DNA of 64,000 nucleotides from Pithys albifrons albifrons (taxonomy: Eukaryota; Chordata; Aves; Passeriformes; Thamnophilidae): contig NC_092462.1 of NCBI RefSeq assembly GCF_047495875.1, positions 36,485,523-36,549,522 on the forward strand. Direction: 5' to 3'. How positions within the stretch are numbered: the stretch's first letter is position 1; the number at the start of each line of letters is the position of its first letter. Position numbers and translations under genes: made by a program. The notes under the pieces were generated by a model, which was not told the DNA's origin, made no database searches, and was given only the letters and a program-made list of their open reading frames with translations. Shown one piece after another: positions 41,681 through 53,900 of this stretch.

Positions 41681-43677
41681 TTGTAAACAAAGATTTGTAT
41701 TTATGACTATTTCCAGAACATGGCCATGTACAAGGAAATACCCATAAATCACAGGGACTTAAGAATTTCTGTTCTGATTCAGCCTGGCCATTTGCCCCCT
41801 TCAGGGCCCCCATGGCCTCAGATGTCTCCACTGCTTTCCCATCACCATGACCCTGCATTTGGGACACACCCTGTGCCGCCCACCCGCTGCCTCCTGGCAG
41901 CTGCACAGGGACCAGCACAACGCACAGCTGTGGTTTCCAACACATTTGGGCAAAGTTTTGAAGCTTTAGAATAAATAGGGGAGTAGAGAATGCATGTTTG
42001 AATAAACTCACATTTAAATAAACACAAGCATTTATGCTCAGAAACACTAAAAGCTGAAGTAAGAATTATTGATAAATAATGCAGATTTCCCAAGAGCACA
42101 GAGTGCCATGTCAGGAACATGGTATGCTGGAACTTGGTTTCCATTAGCCACTTGCTTACCAGACCACAGAAACATCTGTGCTCTGCTTTGGTTCGCATTG
42201 CTCAACCAAGTAACACATTTTTCTGACGTATGTTCTAGTAGTAACTTCAAATATGCACTCAGAGTTCAGCAAACTGAAGAGCAAAAGCTTCTTCAGGCGC
42301 CATTCGTCGAAAAAGATTTTAGGCATTGGTGCTTGGGTTAGTTCTGTACCTGTTCAGCTCAAACCAGCTCACTGCTGGGGGTCTTACTCTTTTCTGATAA
42401 AGGCTTTATATTTGTTTGTTTTAAAGATTCCTCAGCTGAACTTACAGTTGGCTTCAAGGCTCAAGAAGAAAGTCTGAGGACAGAGACAGAAATGTGAAAG
42501 AGTTCACAGAATATGTTCTGTGTCAAAATACCGTTTTGTATCTTAATTTGCTACTAGAATGACAACATAAAATTCTTCATAATGCATGTAATATACATAC
42601 AACTGAAATGCTCAAATAATTTCAATAAATTACATACAGACCAATAAATCATCTTGAAGCCACACTTGATGTCATTATAGCATACATTAAATATAGATTT
42701 AAAATTTAAGATTAAAGTATTTCTTTAGCAGATAAACTTATTTACTGTGTCAATTTTAAATTAGCTTTTGAGGGATTTCAAGGATATTCAGTATTGGCTG
42801 TCAAGTTTGAAAGTTATTCTTGAAAAGCTGTGCACAATCTACACATGTTTTTCAAATTATTAACTGCTAAAAAGCTCTATGTCTGTAAAGCCTGAAGTCT
42901 ACAGATTATGTCCATTTTCCTTACCAGAGGCAAGCCAGCAACAGCATAAGAAATGAAGAATGTAAATAATGGTATTTCAGTTTAAAAAGAAGTAAACACC
43001 CCTCAACTTTTAACTTCAGTAAGATTGTTTATCACCTTGAGAGAATTCAAAACCACTGAATATACCAGTTGGTATATTTTGTTCTTTCCATACAGTTATT
43101 CAATATTCTTTTAAATCTAAAGGCTTTGGATCCTCCCTTCCTCCAAAGGTGGGCAAGGTATAATTTGAAAATCAAACCTGAAAAAGGAAATAATGCAGAC
43201 TCATTCTTTTATTAAAGTCTTTATGGTGTATTTGCTAAATGTCATGGATGACGTAGCTCATGAGGATCATCATAATGTGAGTAGATTATGCAGCAGTGAA
43301 AAGTGTAATGGAAGAGAAGCCTGGAGAAAAGTTTACTGGGGGAAGGTAAGAAAAAAACAAAGAAAGGAAGGGAATGAGAAGGAAGCAGCATAGGACAGAA
43401 CCAGCACCATTTCCAACAATGACCATAATTTCTAATCAGATGAAGCAAAAAGGGTTTAGGGCATAAAAAAAGGTATTAAAGACAATTAATTATTATTATG
43501 AATTTTATTCTGATTGCAGATTCCCAGGATACTGCTGAACTAGAGTAAGTTTGGTCTACCTTTAGTAATTGTATCTGTTTAAAAAAATTAACGCTTTTCC
43601 GTGGGCAAAACTTTAATAATGACACCATAAAACAACTATACAAAAATCATGTACATAGTTTGACAGTTTAAAATAAT

Positions 43678-43710
43678 AAATATATATTTTATTTATATAT
43701 ATATATACTT
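43678..43710. repeat. TA-rich microsatellite
   Basis: AATAAATATATATTTTATTT is followed by six to seven TA units. It overlaps the best AATAAA candidate for the NEK1 3' end on the minus strand. Confidence 0.85.
43688..43693 (-). terminator. NEK1: Candidate main poly(A) signal of NEK1
   Basis: AATAAA on the minus strand about 1.27 kb after the NEK1 stop. Alternatives are ATTAAA at 44594-44599 and AATAAA at 43504-43509. Confidence 0.35.
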
Positions 43711-44959
43711 GATTTTACTTTTTTTGACAGTTTTTGATTGTGACTGGCTGTAGCTGAAAAAAAAACAACCAAAAACTATTTTTCTCCAATAGGGCACTTG
43801 AAGTTTGACAGTTCATCAGATTTGTAACAGGAGACTTACTGTAATGGGTAAACCAGTAAAGTTCTTCCAGAGACAATGACTGGAAAACAACTGAATACCT
43901 TATGCCTGCCTTGCATAGTACTGCTTTGACATGAGAAACAAGGAAATGTGGGTCAGAAAAAACCTGGTTTTGCTTTTGGAGTAGTAGAAACCAACCTACG
44001 AAACAGAAGCCAAGACATGAAGTATTACAGCCTTGGGCCTGCAATATTTCATTTTCCCCCATCGCTGCTGGAGCCATGACTGCAAGACCTTAGAAACAAA
44101 CTGGAAAAACCCCACTCCTTTCAATTCAACAGTGTACTGCATTATCATCAACCACATCACAAAATTCAAGTGAGCTAAATAACTGGGACTTTTGGCAAGG
44201 GGGTAGGAAGGGGAAGAAAAATATTGGAAAAAAAGAGTATTCTAGCTCCAAATGGATTTTACAATCTCAAAAAAAACCCCAGGCATTCCTATGATGACTT
44301 ACATACCAGTCTGTCTTGACTGGGAAACACCATTAAGATATTTCAGATGTGACAGAAGCCTTCAGCTTCAAAATACAATAAAATTGAAATATTTGAACTA
44401 GACCACTAGATTAAGATGCTATTAAAATACAACCACTAGGGTCAATAAAATGAAGTAATTTCTTTATGTAGGTGTAAAGAAAAGCTATTTGAAGTGTGTA
44501 AGTGAATAGCTAGATGTGGGTACTTCCACAACATAGTAATACTTGCAATTGCTTAACTGGACCAGCCAACTGTTGACATGGCAAAAATTCCGTTTTAATT
44601 ATAGGTCTCAGAATACATACAGGTATTTCTTTTGGAATTTGAGAAGATACATCTTTGGGTTTTTTTGTTTGTATGTTTTGTTGAGGTTTTTGGGGTTCGT
44701 TGATTTTTTGCTGTTGTTTGTTTTTTAAATTTTGGGCACCCAGTATTTAAAGAACACATATGCAAATATACACAAGAGAACTCCATAAGTATCTGTTTTA
44801 AAAGGCATGTTTTTCCTCTTTTTCATACAATCAACATTCTTTTTTGAAGTCTTACTTCTCCTGCCCCATGTTACATTCTCCATTACAATTTGTTATTCAG
44901 CTGTGCAGACTTCAGACACTGATATGTAGTACAGCATTAAGGATTTTCCTGAGTCAGGT

Positions 44960-44973
44960 TTATTCATCATTAC
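44960..44973 (-). CDS. NEK1: NEK1 last coding exon: final residues NDE and stop
   Basis: Only 14 coding nucleotides remain after acceptor TACTTTTTGCAG. With the G from the previous exon they read Gly-Asn-Asp-Glu-stop, against Asp-Asn-Asp-Glu-stop at the human C-terminus. The preceding 40 bases include a GA-rich run and a polypyrimidine tract on the minus strand. No open-frame search would find this exon; it was located by expecting the conserved ending. Confidence 0.88.
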
Positions 44974-47900
44974 CTGCAAAAAGTAGGAGAGAGAGAGAGA
45001 CAGCATGAAAAGCAGAGATACACAGAGACACACAGTCAAGTGGGGTTACAAAGCAAGCTAGAAATCACAGTTTAAGCAATAATACAAGAGTCCACTAAGT
45101 CTGTCACCAGTGAGGTGACTGTTACCAAAACTGCCTTGAAGCACTATGTACAAATAGTACACATTGTGTCATCTTGGATTAGTGAATTTAAGATAGTTTC
45201 ACCTCAAGTGGCCTGCTTCATTTAGGAAAATCCTCTTAGCAATAGAGATTTTTGTTCTAACTTTTCTTATTTGAAGAGTATAAAGCTTTTGAGACAGAAG
45301 CTCATGAAGATGCTTCTGTCACTTGCCCTCTATTCATCCGTATTAGCATAGGATTTTTTAATTTAAATGTCTGAAATGTAAAGAACTACTTTTTCTTTAC
45401 ATTGTTTGCATGCAACCACAGATTTGTGAAAAAATAGAGAATTAGAACTGAATCTATTAAAAATAGCCACTTGTTAATCAGCATTTTGCAAGATGAAAGT
45501 TAGCTTATTTTAATAGGATTCACTCAGACAACAGCTTATAATTTATATGCCAACATTTCAGCAAATCTTCATTTAAGGCTTTTAGCACTATTTTTAAAAT
45601 ATCCTCAAGGCAGAGTGGCAAGCAGAAGAAAATGGTGATACTATAGTACCCATTTTCTTCTTGATCTATATTGTCAGTCCTTTGGACACCTGAAAAATAA
45701 ACTACTACAATATATTTTTCCAATTCTGTCATTAAATCGATAAATTGTGGCTGAAAAAATATTTTCCAGACATTTCTCTATCATACTTCTATAATACAGC
45801 ATGAAAACCACGTGGAACTGACTGTTCTTACCGAGTGGTCCTATACCAGTAGAAAGGAAAAATGGGGAAAATGTAACTTGTATTAGAATTTTAAAAAAAT
45901 TATTATGTTTTTAAAACCAGTTTTAAAATCCCCCCCCCCGCTTAAATATTTACATATAAAAGCCACAGAAAGTTGTCCACTTAACCAGGAAGCACATGTT
46001 GGTTAACATGCATTAGAGTATTTTTTTCAAAGTTGAAATACAGTAAATAGTGATAGTTCCACACATTTCTAAAGCCAACATATGATGCTTCTGATTTCTA
46101 TATACCTAATTAATATTTTAAATTGCTTTCCCTCCCTTCAGTAAAAGCCATCATTATTAAAAATCTAAGAATACACAACTGCAGTTAAATTTTTGGCATG
46201 AGAGAAAGAAAAAAACCCCAAACCACTCTCACTGATAGTGGTCCATGTGGTATTTCCCTCTGCCTTATTACCCATGCTAAGCTAGGCAGAGCTCCAAAGC
46301 TGGATCAATTCTCTTCATGTACTATTGAGCCACCAGCTAAGATAGATGCTACACACACACCAAAGTCTTCTGAAAAAGGGTAATTATAAGATAAAGAGTC
46401 CAATGAAATTTTTAAAAAAGCAGTAATACTGCATCCTGTTAAAAGCAGTGTTTGGGAAAGAACAATACTATTTTAGCTAAAAGTTCATTAATTCTTAAGA
46501 TAAAATTGTTTTTAATTCTGAAAGTTTTATTCTAGATTTCCACTTTCCCCATCTGCATAACTGTTTTACATAAATTAAGTAATTACACTGCACCTTTTGT
46601 AAGGCAATTACTGTTACAGGTGACTGCAGATGAACAGTCTATTAAATCAAAGTGGTTAGCAAAGTTTGCCATGTTTTACTGTAGGAATAAAAATGGACTT
46701 TGTGGAAAATTTTAATTAATTTAACCAATTGATATATATGTTCTATAATTTGTGATTCTAGGATGTTTAAAATTATGTAGTATATGACCAAGAAAGAACA
46801 CAAGACAAGCCATAATTGCCAGGATACAGCGAGATTACCTTCTTGGTAGGCTCCGTCTGCCATTACCAGGTGAAGTATTTTGGCATACAGGTGTTTGTGC
46901 TCATTTCCAAGAACAATCTGAACTATGGTTGAGCAAATATCAATATTTTCATCTTCATCTTCAAGTACAGCCTAAAGGAAAGGACAAACCATGTTACCAA
47001 AATGAAAATGAGTTTAGAATTAAATAAATCAAATTTATTAAATGCATTTCATGGTTAAACCCAAACTTTTCCTCATCAATCCACTGGCAGGGCATTTTCT
47101 CTGTTAATACTTCAGTGTGTCAAAACAGATGATAAAACTATAGAAAAAAATTTAGACTCTAGTCACACAATGCAATTAGATAACTGTCACAGCAAAAAGC
47201 CCCAGGTACTTGTTTCCTAAAATATTTCCCATTTGATGTTATTCCACAAACCTTTATTTTCTCATAAACTTCAATCAATTTATCAAAGCCTATTTCCTGC
47301 TCCAGGTTATATCTCAGCTCTTCCAAATGGCTGAAGATACTATCACATTCTTCACATTCACTGGCAATCTCTCCATCACTATTATCTACAAAGAAAGAAA
47401 ACAACAGTAAAATCCCCTCAGTTTTCCTACACTTTTAATGTTGTTTTTAAGTCCTTAAACTTTATATCCTTTCAGTGCAATCAAACAGGTAAGCTCAGGA
47501 GCACTGGATGATGTTGGCAGCTGTTCTGACAATGTGCAAGAAAACAAGAGCAGTCCCTTTCTTGACAGGAAAGAAATTTTGAATCCAAAATAGGAAGCAT
47601 CCAGCTACCCCTAACCGCCCCCTCTTATAGTTAACCATAAGGGTATTTAGACTGAAGGAAAACAAAGTATGGTCTTAAAGCAGAATTTTATTTAGCAAAA
47701 CAGGTCAAGTTCCATGCAACCCATCTATATATTTCTGTGGTAAAACTCATGCAGCCTTCAGTAGATGTCCCACACTAGGAAAGATGCTCCTTAATGAAGC
47801 AGCTGTCTTCCAGCAAAAAATAAGGACATGTATATTATTAATCCATTACTTTCTGCCCTGAGATGCATCTCATTCCATGGAGCAAGTCTAAAAAAAACCA

Positions 47901-50900
47901 GTACTAATTTACAGAGTTCCTCATTCTTTTGTAAGTGCATCCTCTTTGTGTAGTCAATTCAGTATGCCAACTACTGTAATAAGATATGAGAAATCACAGT
48001 AATTTTGCTTATAGGCTACAGAAACATTACAAAAAGGTTCATAACAGTCGAACATTAAGTAGGTTTAACAAAAAAATTATCTTTAAAAAATACAGGATAG
48101 AATCCCTATGTAAAATCCCATAATAAAATGCCAACTGGCTTTGCCCAAGAAAAAAACCTTTCTTGAATAAGCATTCAGATAGGGAAAGAACTTGTCTACA
48201 AGGGAAACCCTCAAAACTTCTTAGCTTTCAGAGCATATACTATTAAACCTTTAAATAGTACTGCCTGGTAGGTCACAAACTTCCTGAGTTAGTATTAGAA
48301 CTCTATTACTTTCAATTCCTACACATGACTAATGTCCTGACCAAATCATATCTTTGATTCAAATATAAACAGTCAAATCAACAAGAAATTATCATTAAAA
48401 AAAGTTCTATATGAGTTAAAAACCTTCTAACCCTCTATTTAACTTCTGCATCTTGAGCAGATTTGGTCTCAAGTTCTGTCCATGACCCTTCTGAAGGCCA
48501 GCCTGCTCCCTTCCCTCCCCCAGGAATGAATCTTGCAATTCTTGTGGAATATCAGGAATCTAGAAGTTAGGACACTGACATTAAAGATCAGCACTTGCTA
48601 CAACAGCAAACTCACAGAAACAGATAGTATTGTATAACATCACTGTAAAAAAATTTAAGGTATTACCTAAGTTTGCTTTACTTTAAATAATTCTTGGAAT
48701 GTATTATATAGATAATATTTTACAGGGATATTGATAGACATTCAATTTGTTTAAAATTCTCTTCAATAAAATAAAATTATGCAAAAGCAATGTTTTAGAT
48801 TAGTTACCAATTCTCTACATCTTTTTATACTTGTACTTCTAACTGCACTTAATTTTACAGCAGAAGTAAAATAATTATATTTCCACCAGAATTTAAAAAA
48901 CAGAACTGAGACTTCAGGACACTGTTGTCCATATCCAATGAAAAATGCTAAAACCAGTAAAATATTTATCTGTCTCACTTTGACTGCATTAATACCTAAT
49001 TTTGGCAAAGAACAAGGTGAATAATTTCATGTTCCTTTTGACTGCCTGTTAAATTACTTAACTGTAATTTAAGGCGGATTACAGATACTTGAGTCATGTC
49101 AATTGCTACTTCTTTTTCACTTAGTCATGAATTATTCAAAATACATGATGCACTCTGATCTTCCTTGAAGACAAGTTTTATGCAACTAGAGAAGAAGGTA
49201 CTTAATATCACTGCCCAAAAAATAGCTAACATTTAATTTGCAACACTGAATGTTGCTTAAATGTTGACCTTAACATTCAGAAAGTCTGAATATTATCTGG
49301 ATCTTTTTAAACTTCTAGAAACTATTAATTAGAGCTTTACTTCATTCTAAGTTTACAAAGCAAAACCGTTTTTCTGTATTTGAATACTTAACGTGAATAA
49401 ATAACTTAAAAAACAGGTGTAACAGAAACTCTACCTGACTGCCACTCCTCATTAAGTGCGCTTTCACTGCTGGGGTTATTGTCCTCTCCTTCATCCAGCT
49501 CAGTACCATTTGTTAGGCATCCAATGACATTAGCCTTTAATGTAGACTCTTCCTCTTCACTGAATTCCTCACTAGGCTGCTCCCTAAGCAATTGTTCCAT
49601 TGAATCCCGGAGCTCCTGCAAATCTGTATCTGTCTCTCCAAACATACTAAAGGCAAGTGATATAAAGTTTATATAATTAATACTTTACAAGATAAATCCT
49701 GTAGAAAGAGCTCATTTCTTTTCTTAAGCAGCAAACTGAAAAGGCAATCTAGCTGGAGGGGAAAAAAAAGACAAAAAAAGACAGACAGATAGCTATTTGT
49801 GACCTCAGTCCAACATGACTACAGCACTGATACCCTGCATCATGCAAGACACAGGGAATAAATATTAGCTAAACAGATACCCATGATGGTCTCAGAAAAA
49901 ATGCTAACTCGTCAATTCAACTTTATTAGTAAGAATTTCAAAATCTTCGTATTTGTGCACTAAGCAGAACAATTCTAGTCCAGATAAAAGTACGTCTGGA
50001 GCAAAGAAGAGATCTAGATCTCATCACAATAGATAAACCAGATTATTTTATCCCTGCAGACTATTCAAGCTCTAGGAAACAGTCAAGACCAGGCTCAGAT
50101 TTTGAAGCCCCTCAGAGAATTTGGGGGACTTGTAGGACATTCTAATCCAACAACAGATAAATGAGCAGGATTCCCAGAACATACAAAGAAAGGAAATATT
50201 CAAGAAATCTTTGTTTCGAGAAGAGCAGTAGGCATCAACTTTGAGCTGCTTCAGCGAAATACAACCTGCAGAAGCCAAACAGGATAGCATCTTGGACAGA
50301 ATTTGGGAAGGAAATTCAGACAGCTATTGTATGAAGTCCATCGCATTGGCTTCTCAATTCTTTGGAGCAAAACTCAAAGTAAATGGTGATTCAAAACAAA
50401 ATTTTAAAATCTGGGTAAAAACCCCCATGCTGGTATACTGTGTATAGTGTCTAATCAAAAACATTCTCGATCTAAGATGCCTGCTAGAATACTTGATAAT
50501 TTTATATACTCACATATCCTCAGAATCAGACGGTCCTTCTTTGGCTTGCTCATCTTCCGTATCATCTGTTTCAAGATTATGTTGATGCTGCACATCTGCT
50601 ACACTGGGAACATCAACTAAAGTTCTGTACAGTTTGTAAAGATCTGGGAGTGAACATGTTCTCAACATCTACAAAGGTAATAGAAAGCTTGCTTGGTAAC
50701 AATACTAACGACAGTTTGAGGTTACAAAATACTTTAAAATGAGATTTCTTTTTTGTTCTTTTTAATTTGAAGGTCCATTTCAAATAATGATGTGTACAGC
50801 ATAGATACTCTAATTGCTGGAAATGTGACATACTGAATTTTACCTCTCAGCTAAAAGGAAAGCATACATTCTGCCTTCACAGTACAGTGACTGAAAAGCT

Positions 50901-53900
50901 TTAAGAACATCAAGTGACCTACAGTTCCTGGTTTTGTGTTGATTTGTTCAGTACCTTGACAGCTTATTAAAGGAACCTTAGAGTAGGTAAATAATATATA
51001 TGCACAATATTTTACAATGTATGTATGTCAATCACTTCCAGTTAAAACCATCTTAAGTAGCTGACAAAGACATATTTTTTAAACTAAAACTTTTTAATTT
51101 CTCTAAATTGGTCACTGAAAACAGTAACTTTTGCTTGTGGTGTATTTCAATGCTGTTTCAAAGCATTAGGAAGTTGTTCAAATTACAACAGTAATTTGTT
51201 GCACTGAAAATAAAGCAACATGGAAACAAAGAAACTATTAGCTCAGTGATCTATGAAGTCTCTCTTTTAGAAGTCTAAGAACCTCTCAAAATACTAAATA
51301 TCCACCACAGTATTAAAAACCCAAAAAAACAAGACCTAATCTGCACTAAGAATTTTTACCAATATGCCTGACTTTCCATAACCATAGCTCTGAATACACA
51401 CGTGTTCATTGTTTGCTCCTAATGAAACCCCCTCAATTTTAATGAGCAAAATAGTTTCTCAGCTGCAATTTATACCAGCACAGTGTATTCATACACATGC
51501 TTAAATATCAAATCTGTCAGCACATGGCTAGAATACTATTGCCATCAAAGGAATAACTGCCTGTTTTGACTTCTACTATGAAAGTGAAGAGACAATTAGA
51601 AAACTGACATTATTCCATATTTGAAAGTTTGAAAAAATGCTTCTCTTCCTGCTAGCTTACTTCTGTTAGCCTACAGACCTGGCTACAGGTAGGACATGAA
51701 CTCTGTGTACCCTGCTCCCTGCTAAAGGTTTCTACACCTTCCAGGTGAAAGCTGCAGCAGTATAGTTGGGAAATTCCAGAAAGTTACATTTGCAAGTACT
51801 GCCCAGAAGGACCGAATATCCTCTCGCTGCAACCAAATCGGGAAAGGGAATGTGATTCTCTCTGTCATTAATCCTGCTGCAGCAGTAACATCTGTTGTCT
51901 TCTCCAAGCTCTCTGCTATTGTGCAGAGCCCATCCAGTACTGCAGTCACAATTCTGTGACAAACACTTCTGACCAAAACATATGCAAAATATGTAGTAAC
52001 AAGTGACACACTGAACTACTTCATAATGATACACTGGAGAACTGCATTATAAAACGTATCACTACTTTCTCAGTCTGATAAGGGTGATCATCTTCCCCAT
52101 ACTCATAAGTTAGGTTTCCTGTAATCATTGTCCCACTGCCAGCTAAACAGCTTCATAAACTAGGGAAGTTAACACTCTTGAGAAATGAAAACAAGAGTCA
52201 TAAATCCATTTATGTGAACATATGCATCCACGAAAACATGAAAGCTTGTCAAGAAGCCTTATTTTCCCACAGATGTAAACAGCACTATCCTTGGTATTAT
52301 GCTTCCTAGCAATGCATAAACCAATAGCAACTACTCAAAATTCAGTTAATCATCAATACTGCAACTTCTTTCAGGCACTCACAAAAAAGACTGGGAGTCA
52401 AAAGAAGAAAATTTCTTCTTTATGTGGCATTCCACCATGGAGGAAAACCTTTACTATATATTGACTGAATGCTATGTAAGTGTGACAGTTTCCAGAGACC
52501 TTGCCACTGTTGTTTCTCCAAAAAGCAGCTGCTCTTTTATGCACTTTCCACTTTAGAACTCTGGCAAGTACTGAATACAATTTAGAGTGTTTCATCTACT
52601 AGTTTCCTAACTATACTTAACAAATTTTAAATCCGTATCAAAACCACATTCCACCATCCTATGCTCATTTCACAGACTGTGAGCTGCCACTCAAACCTAT
52701 GTAGCTGGTCCTGCTTCACAGCCAGAACCTGTGCTAATAGTTAAATCCTACCAGGAAAAAATCAATCATTTGGTTGCCAGATACCTTTGCTGACCTGTTC
52801 AGTGATTATGTTTCTGATGGCAAGGTAGTGATAAACCAAAACCACTGCACAAAAGGGAGAAAGGAGACAGGGCAAGTTAGGAATTTCTCCATGAACTCCC
52901 TCAGTTGCGGCTCATAGAAGTGGTGGCATTCCTCCAAAAACTCCAAGAACACAGAATGCTGAATGGTGAAACCAGAGACTTCACTGCTGCATGAGACCTG
53001 CTGATACCATGAGCACAGTGCAGTTGAACTACAGGACAGACATGGCTAGGCAAATGCAAACACCTACTGAAACAGTTATGCCATCTGTTCTGGCCTCATC
53101 CGGCTCCAGTAAGAAAAATACTATAGAAAAAACAGTGTTTCTTTTTAGTTTTTCAAACTTGCCTTTGGGTCGTTTGCATCAAAAAGTCCTGTAGAAAGGC
53201 CGATCAACAATGAACTTTTGCCTTTATTTTTTGCTGGTGATATGGAACGTGACCGAGGTACAAAAGGCTCTTCCTGTGAAGACTGGGCTGACAGAACTGG
53301 TGAGGCTGTTGGTACAGCTGTGGGCTGTACTACCCTCTGGAACAAGGGTTCAGCTTGCTGAGAGTCAGTGGAACAAGTTTCTGATGTGGTAAAAGAAATT
53401 TTATTACAAATCTAAAGAGATTAAAAACCCAAGGGTCTTAAGAAAAAGGTAAAATGAGTAAAACTAACTAAATTCTGATGTACAGTTAGAGAGAAAAAAT
53501 AGAATATTAAAAGTATCAAAATATTTTTGATTATTTTAGTATACATATTACAATGAAAGATTTTCCAGTTTAACTTTTTGAGAATATACAGCCCTCAGAT
53601 GTAGTCTGTTCTGTTCTCATGCATCCTGGTTTCTCATTATGCAGTCCATGCCTGAAATTATGGTGTCATCAATTTTCATCTGTTGCTTCTTTCCTTATAC
53701 TACACTTCTTCAAAGCTACCTCAATATAATTCCCCAAACAGTTTTGTTAAGCCACCCATAATGAGATGCAAATATGCAGATCTTCTGAAGGTACTACAAA
53801 GACCTCCAAGAACAAGCAGTTCTTCTATGCAATAAGGATAAAAGATTGTCATTAGTAGCTGCTTAAAACATTGAGCTGAAGCTCAATATTAATTTGAGAT

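Larger units (their letters stand above)
28986..43500. other. Intergenic region between SH3RF1 and NEK1
   Basis: About 14.5 kb separates the SH3RF1 island from the likely NEK1 3' end. It holds the CR1 pieces listed and a GT-rich, TTTG-repeat tract at about 32364-32461. There is also a T/C-only tract at 35967-35998 and a GC-richer patch at 41700-41970. Open frames here (for example 34713-34955 and 37340-37636 on the plus strand) are under 100 codons, with no recognisable domain, splice context or homologue, and I do not call them. Confidence 0.75.
43660..44959 (-). other. NEK1: NEK1 3' UTR (3' limit uncertain)
   Basis: Sequence after the NEK1 stop is AT-rich without long frames. Minus-strand poly(A) signal candidates are ATTAAA at 44594-44599, AATAAA at 43688-43693 (within a TA-rich tract) and AATAAA at 43504-43509. 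The end given assumes the second. A GT-rich plus-strand tract at about 44655-44730 appears in the transcript as a CA-rich stretch. The true cleavage site cannot be fixed from sequence. Confidence 0.45.
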
